Positions 42,592-52,109 of a DNA stretch of 64,000 nucleotides are shown in pieces. Origin of the DNA: Aquabacterium soli (GTDB lineage: Bacteria > Pseudomonadota > Gammaproteobacteria > Burkholderiales > Burkholderiaceae_C); NCBI RefSeq assembly GCF_003933735.1, contig NZ_RSED01000009.1, positions 1-64,000 on the forward strand, given 5' to 3'. Each line of letters starts with the position of its first letter. Within the stretch, counting starts at the first letter, position 1. The translations under genes were made by a program, and so were the position numbers. The notes below the pieces were generated by a model. It worked only from the letters and a program-made list of their open reading frames with translations, was not told the DNA's origin and ran no database searches.

Positions 42592-44772
42592 GTGTCGACG
42601 AAGCCAGGCCAGCTGTTTCCAGCACCGCCCTCTGCCGGGGCGGCCAGCGATCCGCCGCACGCGCCCGCCCACCGGGTGCAGGTGCTGGTGGAGGCGCCTC
42701 AGCACAGCGGCCTGACAGGGCCACTGGACTATCTGGCCGATCAGGCGCTGCCTCCCGGTACGCTCGTGCGTGTGCCGCTGGGCCGGCGCACCGTCACCGG
42801 CCTGGTGTGGGATGCGCCAACTGCTGACGCCGACGCATGGGCTGCAGACCAGCTCAAGCCCGTCGCCGAGGTGTTGCCCGACCTGCCGCCCTTGCCGCCG
42901 ACATGGCGGCAGCTCGTCAGGTTTGCAAGCGCTTACTATCAGCGTAGTCTCGGTGAAATAGCGATGATGGTGCTGCCACCAGAACTGCGTCAACTTGACG
43001 CGGTGCAGTGGGGACGCCGGTTCAAGCGTCTGACCAAATCCCTGGCGCAGCCCCCGGCGGCCACCGACGCGCCCGAGGTCCTGCCTGATCTCACCCCCGA
43101 GCAACAGACCGTGCTGGACGCGCTGGCGCCCTCGCTCGCACCAGGCGACGCGGAGCCCGCGCCCACGACCTACTTGCTCTGGGGCAGTACCGGCAGCGGC
43201 AAGACCGAGGTCTACCTGCGGCAGGCTGACCGGGCCCTGCAGGCCGGCCGTCAGGTGCTGCTGATGGTGCCCGAGATCAACCTGACCCCTCAGCTCGAGG
43301 CCCGCGTGGCCGCCCGCTTCGCCGGGCGCAACATCGTCTCGCTGCACAGTGGCCTGACCCCCGCGCAGCGCTTGCGCAACTGGATGCTGGCCCACCTGGG
43401 CCTGGCCGACATCGTGCTGGGCACGCGCCTGGCCGTGTTCACCCCGCTGCCGCGCCTGGGCCTGGTGGTGGTCGATGAAGAGCACGACCCGTCCTACAAG
43501 CAGCAGGATGGCGCACGCTATTCGGCCCGCGATCTGGCGGTGTACCGCGGCCAGCTGGAGAAAGTGCCGGTGCTGCTGGGCTCGGCCACGCCCAGCCTGG
43601 AAACCTGGTTCAACGCCCTGCCGCAGGCCGAGGGCGGGGCCGGCCGCTACCAGCGCCTGACCATGCCCTCGCGCGTGGGCCAGGGTGCGATGCCGCGCGT
43701 GCGACGGCTGGATCTCTCACGCGAGCCCAAGCCACGTCCCGGCCAGGAGGCCCCGCCGCTGGCCCAGGCCCTGCTGGATGCGATCGCCGAGCGTGTGGCG
43801 CGTGGTGAACAGAGCCTGGTGTTGCTCAACCGGCGCGGATATGCCCCGGTGCTTCAATGCAGCGACTGCGGCTGGAAAAGCGAATGCCCTCAATGCAGCG
43901 CCTGGCGCGTGTTCCATAAGGTCGACCGCACCTTGCGTTGCCACCACTGCGGCCTGACCGACCGTGTGCCGCGTGCCTGCCCGAACTGCGGCAACCTGGA
44001 CATCCACCCCCTCGGCCGAGGCACCGAGAAGCTGGAAGAGCAGCTGGCCGCGGCCCTGCCCGATGCCCGCGTGGGCCGCATCGATGCCGACGTGACCAAG
44101 CTCAAGGGCGCGCTGGAAGACCGGCTGGCCAGCGTGCATGCCGGCGAGGTGGACATCCTGGTGGGCACGCAGATGGTGGCCAAGGGGCATGATTTCCGCC
44201 GCATCACCCTGGTGGCGGCGGTGAACCCCGATGCAGCGCTGTTCGCCAGCGATTTCCGTGCGGCCGAGCGCCAGTTCGCCTTGCTGCTGCAGGCGGCCGG
44301 GCGTGCCGGGCGCGATGCCAGCGTGGCCCAGGGCAGCGAGATGTGGGTGCAGACCTGGCACCCGGACCACCCGCTGTATGCGGCCCTGGCCCGGTACGAC
44401 TACGAGTTCTTTGCCCAGCAGCAGCTCAAGGAGCGCCAGATGGCGGGCCTGCCGCCCTATGCCCACCTGGCCATGCTGCGCGCCGAAGGCAAGACGCAGG
44501 AGGCGGCGCAGGGCTTTCTGGTGGAGGCGGCGCAACTGGTCGAGGCGCTCGCGGCGGAGCTGGGCGGCATCCTGCTGTACCCGCCGGTGCCCACGGCCGT
44601 GCAGCGCGTGGCCAACATCGAGCGCGCGCAGATGCTGATCGAGGCCGAGTCACGGCCGGCCCTGCAACGCCTGCTGGCGCGCGCCACCGACGACTGGCTG
44701 GCGCTGGCACACCAACACCGCCCGCGCGGACTGGTCCGCTGGGCGGTGGATGTGGATCCGCTGGCGATCTGA
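42592..44772 (+). CDS. priA: Primosomal replication restart helicase PriA
   Basis: A 726-residue 3'-to-5' helicase that reloads the replisome at stalled forks. It has an N-terminal 3'-DNA-binding domain (VQVLVEAPQHSGLTGPLDYL), Walker A GSTGSGKTEVYL, DEEH box VVVDEEHDPSYKQQDG, eight zinc-binding cysteines in four pairs (CSDCGW, CPQC, CHHC, CPNC) around residues 420-465, and motif V/VI VGTQMVAKGHDF and AAGRAGR. The GTG at 42592 (MSTKPGQLFP) with GGAG 11 nt upstream is preferred; a longer frame runs back through the DnaA box and is rejected. Confidence 0.95.
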   Translation: MSTKPGQLFPAPPSAGAASDPPHAPAHRVQVLVEAPQHSGLTGPLDYLADQALPPGTLVRVPLGRRTVTGLVWDAPTADADAWAADQLKPVAEVLPDLPPLPPTWRQLVRFASAYYQRSLGEIAMMVLPPELRQLDAVQWGRRFKRLTKSLAQPPAATDAPEVLPDLTPEQQTVLDALAPSLAPGDAEPAPTTYLLWGSTGSGKTEVYLRQADRALQAGRQVLLMVPEINLTPQLEARVAARFAGRNIVSLHSGLTPAQRLRNWMLAHLGLADIVLGTRLAVFTPLPRLGLVVVDEEHDPSYKQQDGARYSARDLAVYRGQLEKVPVLLGSATPSLETWFNALPQAEGGAGRYQRLTMPSRVGQGAMPRVRRLDLSREPKPRPGQEAPPLAQALLDAIAERVARGEQSLVLLNRRGYAPVLQCSDCGWKSECPQCSAWRVFHKVDRTLRCHHCGLTDRVPRACPNCGNLDIHPLGRGTEKLEEQLAAALPDARVGRIDADVTKLKGALEDRLASVHAGEVDILVGTQMVAKGHDFRRITLVAAVNPDAALFASDFRAAERQFALLLQAAGRAGRDASVAQGSEMWVQTWHPDHPLYAALARYDYEFFAQQQLKERQMAGLPPYAHLAMLRAEGKTQEAAQGFLVEAAQLVEALAAELGGILLYPPVPTAVQRVANIERAQMLIEAESRPALQRLLARATDDWLALAHQHRPRGLVRWAVDVDPLAI

Positions 44773-44803
44773 TCCGGCCAGGTGGCCGAACCGGAAGGCT
44801 TGC

Positions 44804-45631
44804 TCAGCCCAGCAGGGCTTCCATGCCTTCGCACAGCTCGCTCATGGGCGGCATCTCGGCCAGGAACTTCTTGGGATCGAGCTTGAGCGCGGCACAGACT
44901 TCGGTCGGCACCGTGGCGGCCAGCTCGGCCTCGTTCAGGCCGTTGTGCTCGGCCCGGGCGCGCCAGGCGGCCAGGTGCAGCACCGCGGCGATCGGGTCCA
45001 CCGGCTTGGTGGCCAGGGGTTCCGGAAAATTGGCGATGGCGTCCAGGAAGGCCGACGGGAACTTCCACTGGCGGGCCAGTTCGGCCCCCACCGTGGCGAA
45101 GTTGTAGCCGAAGGAGGTCTTCTCCATGTCCAGGCGGCGCGGGTCCATCGGCCCGACCTGCTTGTCCAGCTGCAGCATCGGCTCGGGCATGCCGGCGTGC
45201 ATCACCAGCTGGCCGATGCTGTGCATCATGCCCACCGTGAAGGCCAGGTCGGCATTGTGGCCGGTGGTCTTGGCCAGCCAGCGCGACACCACGGCGGCGT
45301 GCAGGCTGTATTTCCAGAACTTGCCCAGGTCCATGCCCGGCATGGCCTTGAAGCCGCTGGTCAGGCCCGAGCTGATCACCAGCGTGCGCACGGTGACGAA
45401 GCCCAGCATCATCACGGCGTCATCGACGGTGCCCACGGTGCGGGAGACGTGGTAGTAGGCCGAATTGGCCAGGCGCAGCAGGCGCGCGGAAAGTACCGGG
45501 TCGGCCTGGATCTTCTTGGCGATCTCGTCGATCGAGATGTCCTCGGCATTGAAGCTGTCGATCAGCTCGTGCACGATCTTGGGAACGGCCGGCAGGGCCT
45601 GGGGTTGTTTGAATAGGGCTTCGAGCTGCAT
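44804..45631 (-). CDS. HDOD-domain protein
   Basis: A 275-residue protein filled by one HDOD domain (about 10-210: LPAVPKIVHELIDSFNAEDISIDEIAKKIQADPVLSARLLRLANSAYY...). HDOD proteins are helical HD-like signalling proteins usually lacking full catalytic residues, linked to two-component, stress and cyclic-di-GMP control. Here GMMHSIGQLVMH replaces a full HD metal site. There is no GGDEF, EAL or receiver domain, and the gene stands alone. Confidence 0.88.
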   Translation of the reverse strand: MQLEALFKQPQALPAVPKIVHELIDSFNAEDISIDEIAKKIQADPVLSARLLRLANSAYYHVSRTVGTVDDAVMMLGFVTVRTLVISSGLTSGFKAMPGMDLGKFWKYSLHAAVVSRWLAKTTGHNADLAFTVGMMHSIGQLVMHAGMPEPMLQLDKQVGPMDPRRLDMEKTSFGYNFATVGAELARQWKFPSAFLDAIANFPEPLATKPVDPIAAVLHLAAWRARAEHNGLNEAELAATVPTEVCAALKLDPKKFLAEMPPMSELCEGMEALLG

Positions 45632-45854
45632 GAGTCAGCCTCCAAATTGATGAACCATTACCTCCACCGATCCCCCGCAGGACGTGGCAGAGTTCACTGA
45701 TATCGACCTGCCGGGAGCATGACTTGAGCATCTCAGATGGTGAGAATTTCAAGCAACGGAAATAAAGGGTGCGAAACCTCACAGTTCGTCCGCTAGGACG
45801 GCGGGGGAAACCCGGCCCCGCCCTCATGCTCAACGACCTCATCCAGGAGACACC

Positions 45855-46664
45855 ATGAACCTCGCACACCACCCCCGGTCCACCAGAACGATCATGCACG
45901 GCGGGCCTGGCCGAGCCTCTGCCAGGGCATTGGGCCTGGCCGGGGTGCTGGCCGTCGGCCTGGCCACGGGGCTGGGCGATCTGGCGTTGGGGCTGCAGTC
46001 GGCGTGGGCGCAATTGCCCGCGCGCAACCTGCTGGTGTCCTGGCGCGTGGTGACCTCGGCTGATGCCACGCGGGAGCGCGCCGGGGTGCGCCAGGGTGGC
46101 CTGGTGATCGACAGCCGGCGCGGCGTGTCGGGGCAGGCCGGGGTGGAGCTGTCCACCCGCCAACTCGAGCGCGATCAGCAGACCCACCAGCAGATCCTGG
46201 TGCTCAATGGCCGCAAGGCGCGGCTTGACCTGCGCGAGCAGCGGCCCATCACGCAGTGGCAATGGGTGGCACAACTGGGCACTGGCGGGGCTGCGCAGGG
46301 CGGAGGCAGTGGCGGACAGCAGGGTGTGCAGCCCCAGGTCGGCCTGGTCGCCCAGACCCTGTGGGTGGACAGCGGCCAGGGCCTGAGCGCCACGCCCCGC
46401 TGGTCTGGCGGCAAAGGCCCGGTCACCGTCGAGCTGGAGGCCGAGTCCCCCGCCCAGCCTGGCCGCCCTTTCGGCCAGGATGCGCAGGGCGCGCCCCCGG
46501 CACGCCTGGTGGCGCAGACCACGCTCAGCGTGCCGCTTGGCGAATGGGTGCCCGTGGCGCAGACCAACCGCCAGGAAGAAGTGCAGCGCCGAGGCATGCT
46601 CAGCACCCAGAGCGTGAGCGCCGATGAGCAGGCGGTGCTGGAGATCCGCGTCAGCCTGCCTTGA
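45855..46664 (+). CDS. Exported hypothetical protein
   Basis: A 269-residue protein with a long N-terminal signal (about residues 1-52, LGLAGVLAVGLATGLGDLAL core, ending AWA). The mature part starts QLPARNLLVSWRVV and is Gln/Gly/Arg-rich with beta-strand patterns (QQILVLNGRKARLDL, QPQVGLVAQTLWVDSGQGL). The pattern of short beta strands and the ILVLNG motif faintly recalls secretin-like or pilus-assembly domains, but I cannot place it. It is monocistronic, before the esterase gene. Confidence 0.6.
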   Translation: MNLAHHPRSTRTIMHGGPGRASARALGLAGVLAVGLATGLGDLALGLQSAWAQLPARNLLVSWRVVTSADATRERAGVRQGGLVIDSRRGVSGQAGVELSTRQLERDQQTHQQILVLNGRKARLDLREQRPITQWQWVAQLGTGGAAQGGGSGGQQGVQPQVGLVAQTLWVDSGQGLSATPRWSGGKGPVTVELEAESPAQPGRPFGQDAQGAPPARLVAQTTLSVPLGEWVPVAQTNRQEEVQRRGMLSTQSVSADEQAVLEIRVSLP

Positions 46665-46732
46665 CGGCGCCCGTGCGTTCGGCCAACGCGCTACAGTCAT
46701 CGACGAATCAGTTCATCTGGAGACACATTGCA

Positions 46733-47686
46733 ATGCCCACGCCCCTGGACAGCCTGAACCAGCCCACCCGCGCACTCATCGAGAACGTCAAGCGCGCGGG
46801 CTTCCCGCCCATGAACACCTTGCCGGTGGAGCAGGCCCGCCAGTCCTACCGCATGGGTGTGGGCGTGAGCACGGTGCCTCCGGCAGCCCTGCCCCGGGTG
46901 GAGAACTTCACCATCCCCACGGCCGATGGCCATGCCATCCCGGCCCGCCTGTGGGCGCCCAGCCTGGACGCCGGCCTGCCCGTGCTGCTGTACGTGCATG
47001 GCGGCGGCTTCGTCGTGGGCGGCATCGACACCTGCGAGGCCATGTGCCGCTCGATCGCCGCACAGAGCGGCGTGGCCGTGGTGGCCATCGACTACCGCCT
47101 GGCGCCGGAGCACAAGTACCCGGTCTGCCTGGACGACACCTGGACGTCCCTGCAATGGCTGGCCAACCAGGGCCACACCCTGGGCCTGAACGGCAGCCGC
47201 CTGGCCGTGGCCGGCGACAGCGCCGGAGGCACCCTGTCGGCCGCCGTGTCGCTGCTGGCGCGTGATGCGGGCATCCCGGTGGCACTGCAGGGCCTGATCT
47301 ACCCCTCGGTGCAGGTCGGCGTGGCCACCCAGTCGTTCAAGACCTATGCCTCGGCCGGCCTGATGCTGGACCAGGGCCTGATGAACTGGTTCGAGGCCCA
47401 GTCCACCGGTGGCGACTTGAAAGAGGCCTGGCACCGCCAGCCCCTGATCGCCCCCAGCCACACGGGCGTGGCCCCGGCCTGGATCGGCCTGGCCGAGTGC
47501 GACCCGCTGGCCGATGACGGCCGCCTGTACGCCCAGGCGCTCGAGAAGGCTGGCGTGCCCGTGCAGCTCACGGTCTATCCGGGCACGGTGCACGACTTCA
47601 TCAACATGGGGCGCTTCCTGCCCGAGGCGCCGCAGTTGCACACGGCCCTGGCCCAGGCGCTGAAGCAGGCGTTGCTGCCGGCCTGA
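46733..47686 (+). CDS. Alpha/beta hydrolase, hormone-sensitive-lipase family
   Basis: A 317-residue esterase/lipase of the HSL (family IV) group. The oxyanion motif HGGGFVVGG (about 85-93), nucleophile elbow GDSAGG (about 159-164), acid Asp near AECDPLADDG and His in TVHDFINMG are all present. There is no signal peptide, so it is cytoplasmic. Substrates are usually short- to medium-chain acyl esters. A start at 46661 is open but the ATG at 46733 gives the expected N-terminus. Confidence 0.9.
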   Translation: MPTPLDSLNQPTRALIENVKRAGFPPMNTLPVEQARQSYRMGVGVSTVPPAALPRVENFTIPTADGHAIPARLWAPSLDAGLPVLLYVHGGGFVVGGIDTCEAMCRSIAAQSGVAVVAIDYRLAPEHKYPVCLDDTWTSLQWLANQGHTLGLNGSRLAVAGDSAGGTLSAAVSLLARDAGIPVALQGLIYPSVQVGVATQSFKTYASAGLMLDQGLMNWFEAQSTGGDLKEAWHRQPLIAPSHTGVAPAWIGLAECDPLADDGRLYAQALEKAGVPVQLTVYPGTVHDFINMGRFLPEAPQLHTALAQALKQALLPA

Positions 47687-47769
47687 ATCACGGGCTGAGA
47701 ACCTTTCGTTGCACAGTGCACGGATGATCCGGCACGGGCCTTGCAAGACCGGCGTCAACCGACGCTGTC

Positions 47770-49002
47770 ATGAGTGCCCTGCCTTCATCCGCCCTGCTGA
47801 CCAACGGTCAGCCCCTGAGTGGTTCCAAGCCACCCCTGGTCGCGCCCGAGCGCGTGGCCGAGGTGTGGCGCGACCGCCTGAACCTGCTGCTCGAATCGAC
47901 CGGCGAGGGCGTGTTCGGCGTGGACATGGACGGTCTGTGCACCTTCATCAACCGCGCCGGCGCGGAGATGCTGGGCTACGCGCCCGACGAGGTACTGGGC
48001 CGCAACATGCACGAACTGGCCCACCACACCCATGCCGATGGGCAGCACTACCCGGCCGAGCAGTGTCCGATCTTCAATGCGTTCCGGGCCGGCGTGCCCT
48101 GCCGCATCGACAGCGAGGTGCTGTGGCGGCGTGACCGCACCGCCTTCGCGGCCGAGTATTCGTCCTACCCCATCCTGGACGAGGGCGTGGTGCACGGCGC
48201 GGTGGTCACCTTCGTGGACATCACCAAGCGCAAGCTGCACGAAGAACAACTGCGCACCGCTCACGAGCTGCTCGAACGCCGGGTGGCCGACCGCACCCAG
48301 GCCCTGAGCCAGGCCCTGGGCCAGCTGCGTGAGTTGCAGGCCCACATCGACCGCGTGCGCGAGGACGAGCGCACCCGCATCGCCCGCGAGATCCACGACG
48401 AGCTCGGCAGCCTGCTGGTGGGCCTGAAGATGGACGTGAGCTGGCTCGAGAAACGCCTGGACGACAGGCCCAACCTGCGCTGCAAGTGCCAAGACATGCG
48501 CGGCCTGATCGACATGGCGGTGGACAACGTGGGACGCATCATCACGGACTTGAGACCTTCGATCCTGGACCACCAGGGCCTGTGGGCCACGCTGGAGTGG
48601 CAGGCCCAGGATTTCGCCGACAGCAGCGAGCTGCGCTGCCTGTGGTCCATGGACATCGCGCCCGGCCTCACGGCCCCCGACGGCCCGCTGGCCATCGCCG
48701 TGTTCCGCATCTTCCAGGAGCTGCTGAGCAACGTGGCCCGCCATGCGCAGGCCTCTCAGGTGGAGATCCGCATCAGCGCCACGCCCAGCGACATCACCCT
48801 GCTCGTGAAGGACAACGGCCGTGGCGCCCCACCCAGCGCCTTCGACAGCACCGATGCCTACGGCGTGATGGGCATGCGCGAGCGTGCCGGCCATTTCAAG
48901 GGCTGGCTGCACATCGACAGCCAGCTGGGCAGCGGCACCACCGTGATCCTGACCATGCCCCTCTACCAGGGCCAGCCGGCACCGGTCGCAGGCACGCCAT
49001 GA
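47770..49002 (+). CDS. PAS-containing NarL-type sensor histidine kinase
   Basis: A 410-residue soluble kinase without TM segments. A PAS domain (about 35-155, with GEGVFGVDMDGLCTFINRAG and GAVVTFVDITKRK) is followed by a coiled linker and a HisKA_3 dimerisation domain with the phospho-His in RIAREIHDELGSLLVGLKMDV. The HATPase has ELLSNVARHAQ and KDNGRGAP, and MGMRERAGHFKG near the end. A CKCQ segment (about 238-241) could be redox- or metal-sensitive. It overlaps its regulator gene by 4 nt. Being next to the cyanate operon, it may control it. Confidence 0.92.
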   Translation: MSALPSSALLTNGQPLSGSKPPLVAPERVAEVWRDRLNLLLESTGEGVFGVDMDGLCTFINRAGAEMLGYAPDEVLGRNMHELAHHTHADGQHYPAEQCPIFNAFRAGVPCRIDSEVLWRRDRTAFAAEYSSYPILDEGVVHGAVVTFVDITKRKLHEEQLRTAHELLERRVADRTQALSQALGQLRELQAHIDRVREDERTRIAREIHDELGSLLVGLKMDVSWLEKRLDDRPNLRCKCQDMRGLIDMAVDNVGRIITDLRPSILDHQGLWATLEWQAQDFADSSELRCLWSMDIAPGLTAPDGPLAIAVFRIFQELLSNVARHAQASQVEIRISATPSDITLLVKDNGRGAPPSAFDSTDAYGVMGMRERAGHFKGWLHIDSQLGSGTTVILTMPLYQGQPAPVAGTP

Positions 49003-49658
49003 TCAGGGTGCTCCTGGTGGACGACCACCACATCGTGCGCCAGGGCCTGCGCCAGATCCTGGCCGATGAGCCCGATCTGTGCGTGGTGGCCGAGGCCGCC
49101 GATGGCACCGAGGCCGTGCGGCAGGTGCGCGATTTCCTGGAGCCCTGCGAAGGGCCAGGCCTGGACGTGGTGATGCTGGACATCGCCATGCCCGGCCGTG
49201 ATGGGCTGGACGTGCTCAAGCAGCTCAAGGCCGAGTTCCCGCGGCTGCCGGTGCTGATGCTCTCGACCTACCCCGACAAGCAGTTCGCCGTGCGCTCGCT
49301 GCGCCTGGGCGCCAGCGGCTACCTGCACAAGAGCGCCGACCCCGACGAGATGGTGGCCGCGCTGCGCAAGGCTGCCAGCGGCGCGCGCCACATCACCGCC
49401 AGCGTGGCCGAGGTGCTGGCCAGCTCGATCACTCAGCCCGACGACCGCCCCGCACACGAGGCCCTGTCGCAGCGTGAGCACCAGGTCTTTCGCCTGCTGG
49501 CGCAGGGCCGCAGCGTGGGCCAGATCGCCGAGCAGCTGCACCTGTCGCCCAACACCGTGTCCACCTACCGCGCGCGCATCCTCGACAAGACCGGCACGCG
49601 CAACGATGTCGAGCTGGCGCTGTACGCGGTCAGGCAGCAGGTGGTGGTGCTGGCCTAG
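48999..49658 (+). CDS. NarL/FixJ-family response regulator
   Basis: A 219-residue regulator. The receiver has D8/D9, phosphoacceptor D61 (VVMLDIAMPGRDG) and Lys in YLHKSADPDEM. The C-terminal LuxR-type helix-turn-helix (about 155-212: LSQREHQVFRLLAQGRSVGQIAEQLHLSPNTVSTYRARI) binds DNA. It is partner of the overlapping kinase. A nested inverted repeat lies 31-65 nt downstream of its stop, before the cyanate operon, and is a candidate target. Confidence 0.93.
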   Translation: MIRVLLVDDHHIVRQGLRQILADEPDLCVVAEAADGTEAVRQVRDFLEPCEGPGLDVVMLDIAMPGRDGLDVLKQLKAEFPRLPVLMLSTYPDKQFAVRSLRLGASGYLHKSADPDEMVAALRKAASGARHITASVAEVLASSITQPDDRPAHEALSQREHQVFRLLAQGRSVGQIAEQLHLSPNTVSTYRARILDKTGTRNDVELALYAVRQQVVVLA

Positions 49659-49688
49659 GCTGGGCCCTGGCGCCCGCATGTAGGGCCA

Positions 49689-49723
49689 GCACTACACGCG
49701 GATCACGACAGCCGTGATAGTGC
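49689..49723 (+). promoter_or_regulatory. Nested inverted repeat upstream of the cyanate operon
   Basis: ATCACG-ACAGC-CGTGAT (49702-49718) sits inside GCACTA...TAGTGC (49689-49694 and 49718-49723). The symmetric two-arm design fits a dimeric regulator site, most simply the adjacent NarL-type regulator, 68 nt before the first operon gene. Confidence 0.5.
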
Positions 49724-49790
49724 GGCCCGGCGCGCATTCCTACAGTGGACATCGTTGTGCCGCCTCTTTCGGGCGGGAAAAGGATGTCCG

Positions 49791-51197
49791 ATGTCCAGCG
49801 CCTTCGATCCCTACGATGCCGACCGCCCCTTGCGCCTGAGCTGTGCCTGCGGGGGCCACCACGCCCCCGATGAGCACGACGCGGCCCAGGCCACCAACCA
49901 CGGCGAGGCCGTGCGCACCCTGCGTGCGCGCAGTGAGACCGAGGATTTTCAGGCCTACTCCAACGACTTCATCGAAGCCAGCCTGGTCAAGGCCCTGTTC
50001 CCGCAGGACGCCGTGCGTCGGCGCTTCCTGCGCGCCGTCGGCAAGGGCACGGCCATGGCGGCGATTGCCAGCGTGCTGCCCACCGCCAGCCTGCAGGCCA
50101 TGGCGCAGGAGGCCGCTCCGCTGGAGAAGAAGGATCTCAAGATCGGCTTCATCCCCATCACCTGCGCCACGCCGCTGATCATGGCCCACCCCCTGGGCTT
50201 CTACAAGAAGCAGGGCCTGGACGTGCAGGTGGTCAAGACCGCCGGCTGGGCCCTGATCCGCGACAAGATGATCAACAAGGAGTACGACGCCACGCACTTC
50301 CTGTCGCCGATGCCGCTGTCGATCAGCATGGGCCTGGGCTCCACGGCCAAGCCCATGCACGTGGCCACCATCCAGAACACCAATGGCCAGGCCATCACGC
50401 TGGCGCTCAAGCACAAGGACAAGCGCGATCCGAAGGACTGGAAGGGCTTCAAGTTCGCCGTGCCCTTCGAGTACTCGATGCACAACTTCCTGCTGCGCTA
50501 CTACGTAGCCGAGCACGGCCTGGATCCGGACAAGGACATCCAGATCCGCGTGGTGCCGCCGCCCGAGATGGTGGCCAACTTGCGCGCCGGCAACATCGAC
50601 GGCTACCTGGGCCCGGATCCCTTCAACCAGCGTGCCGTGCATGAAGAGATCGGCTTCATCCACCTGTTGACCAAGGAGATCTGGGACGGCCACCCCTGCT
50701 GCGCCTTCGGCACCAGCGGCGAGTTCATCGCGCAGAACCCCAACACCTTCGCGGCGCTGTACCGCGCCGTGCTCACCGCCTCGGCCATGGCCCGCCAGGC
50801 CAAGAACCGCGAGCTGATCGCCAAGGTGATCGCACCCGCGCAGTACCTCAACCAGCCCGAGGCCGTGCTGACCCAGGTGCTCACCGGCCGCTTTGCCGAC
50901 GGCCTGGGCAATGTGCGCAACGTGCCCGACCGCGCCGATTTCAACCCCATTCCCTGGCAGTCGATGGCGGTGTGGATGCTCACGCAGATGAAGCGCTGGG
51001 GCTATGTGAAGGGTGATGTGAACTACAGGCAACTGGCCGAGAAGGTGTTCCTGCTGACGGACGCCAAAAAGCAGATGAAGGCCCTGGGCGAGGCCGTGCC
51101 CGAAGGCGCCTACCCCGGCTTCAAGGTGATGGGCAAGGCCTTCGATCCGTCCAGGCCCGAGCCCTACATCGCCAGCTTCGCGATCAAGCGGACCTGA
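49791..51197 (+). CDS. Cyanate/nitrate-type ABC transporter substrate-binding protein
   Basis: A 468-residue NrtA/CmpA/CynA-family binding protein. It has an unusual N-terminus: about 75 residues with LSCACGGHH precede a Tat-like signal VRRRFLRAVGKGTAMAAIASVLPTASLQAMAQ (RR at about 76-78). The mature protein begins LKIGFIPITCATPLIMAHPLGFYKKQGL, with the family's GPDPFNQRAVHEEIGF. The start at 49791 has AAAAGGA 7 nt upstream; an internal start near 50000 could make a simple Tat precursor. Followed by permease, ATPase and cyanase, so the ligand is most likely cyanate, possibly nitrate. Confidence 0.85.
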   Translation: MSSAFDPYDADRPLRLSCACGGHHAPDEHDAAQATNHGEAVRTLRARSETEDFQAYSNDFIEASLVKALFPQDAVRRRFLRAVGKGTAMAAIASVLPTASLQAMAQEAAPLEKKDLKIGFIPITCATPLIMAHPLGFYKKQGLDVQVVKTAGWALIRDKMINKEYDATHFLSPMPLSISMGLGSTAKPMHVATIQNTNGQAITLALKHKDKRDPKDWKGFKFAVPFEYSMHNFLLRYYVAEHGLDPDKDIQIRVVPPPEMVANLRAGNIDGYLGPDPFNQRAVHEEIGFIHLLTKEIWDGHPCCAFGTSGEFIAQNPNTFAALYRAVLTASAMARQAKNRELIAKVIAPAQYLNQPEAVLTQVLTGRFADGLGNVRNVPDRADFNPIPWQSMAVWMLTQMKRWGYVKGDVNYRQLAEKVFLLTDAKKQMKALGEAVPEGAYPGFKVMGKAFDPSRPEPYIASFAIKRT

Positions 51198-51224
51198 TCC
51201 TTCCCAACCCACGAGTCCGGCACC

Positions 51225-52109
51225 ATGCGACAAGCAGCCCTCTGGTGGCAAGGCGAACGCTTCAAGGCGGCCTTGCTGTCCCTGCTGATCCTGGGTGTGA
51301 TCCTGGGCGTGTGGCACCTGGCCACCATGCCCAAGAGCGCGCCCGTGGCCAGCCTCACGCCCGAGCAGATCGAGTACCTGAAGCTGATGGGCAAGGACCC
51401 CGGTGCGGCCGGTGGTGGCGAGGACGCCTCGGGCTTCCCCACCCTGGCGCAGATGGGGCGCACGGTGGCCGGGCATCTGTCATCGCCCTTCTACGACAAC
51501 GGCCCCAACGACAAAGGCATCGGCCTGCAACTGGGCTACTCGCTGGGCCGGGTGGCACTGGGCTACCTGATCGCCGCGCTGGTGGCCATCCCGCTGGGCT
51601 TCCTGATCGGCATGTCGCCGCTGGTCTACCGCGCGCTCGATCCGTTCATCCAGGTGCTCAAGCCCATCTCGCCGCTGGCCTGGATGCCGCTGGCGCTCTA
51701 CACCATCAAGGATTCGGCCATATCCGGCATCTTCGTGATCTTCATCTGCTCGGTCTGGCCCATGCTGATCAACACCGCCTTTGGCGTGGCGGGCGTGCGC
51801 CGCGACTGGCTCAACGTGGCCCGCACGCTGGAGGTGTCGCCCTGGCGCAAGGCCTTCGAGGTGATCCTGCCTGCCGCGGCGCCCACCATCCTCACGGGCA
51901 TGCGCATCAGCATGGGCATCGCCTGGCTGGTGATCGTGGCGGCCGAGATGCTGGTCGGCGGCACCGGCGTGGGCTACTTCGTGTGGAACGAGTGGAACAA
52001 CCTGTCGCTGCCCAACGTGATCTTCGCCATCCTGGTGATCGGGGTGGTCGGCATGCTGCTGGACGCGATGTTCGCCCGGCTCCAGAAGGCGGTGACCTAT
52101 GTCGAATAA
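51225..52109 (+). CDS. Cyanate/nitrate-type ABC transporter permease
   Basis: A 294-residue NrtB-type permease. TM1 is at about residues 16-33, then a ~60-residue periplasmic loop, and then about five TM helices. The EAA loop is around WLNVARTLEVSPWRKAFEVILPAAAP. It sits 27 nt after the binding-protein gene and overlaps the ATPase gene by 11 nt. Confidence 0.92.
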   Translation: MRQAALWWQGERFKAALLSLLILGVILGVWHLATMPKSAPVASLTPEQIEYLKLMGKDPGAAGGGEDASGFPTLAQMGRTVAGHLSSPFYDNGPNDKGIGLQLGYSLGRVALGYLIAALVAIPLGFLIGMSPLVYRALDPFIQVLKPISPLAWMPLALYTIKDSAISGIFVIFICSVWPMLINTAFGVAGVRRDWLNVARTLEVSPWRKAFEVILPAAAPTILTGMRISMGIAWLVIVAAEMLVGGTGVGYFVWNEWNNLSLPNVIFAILVIGVVGMLLDAMFARLQKAVTYVE

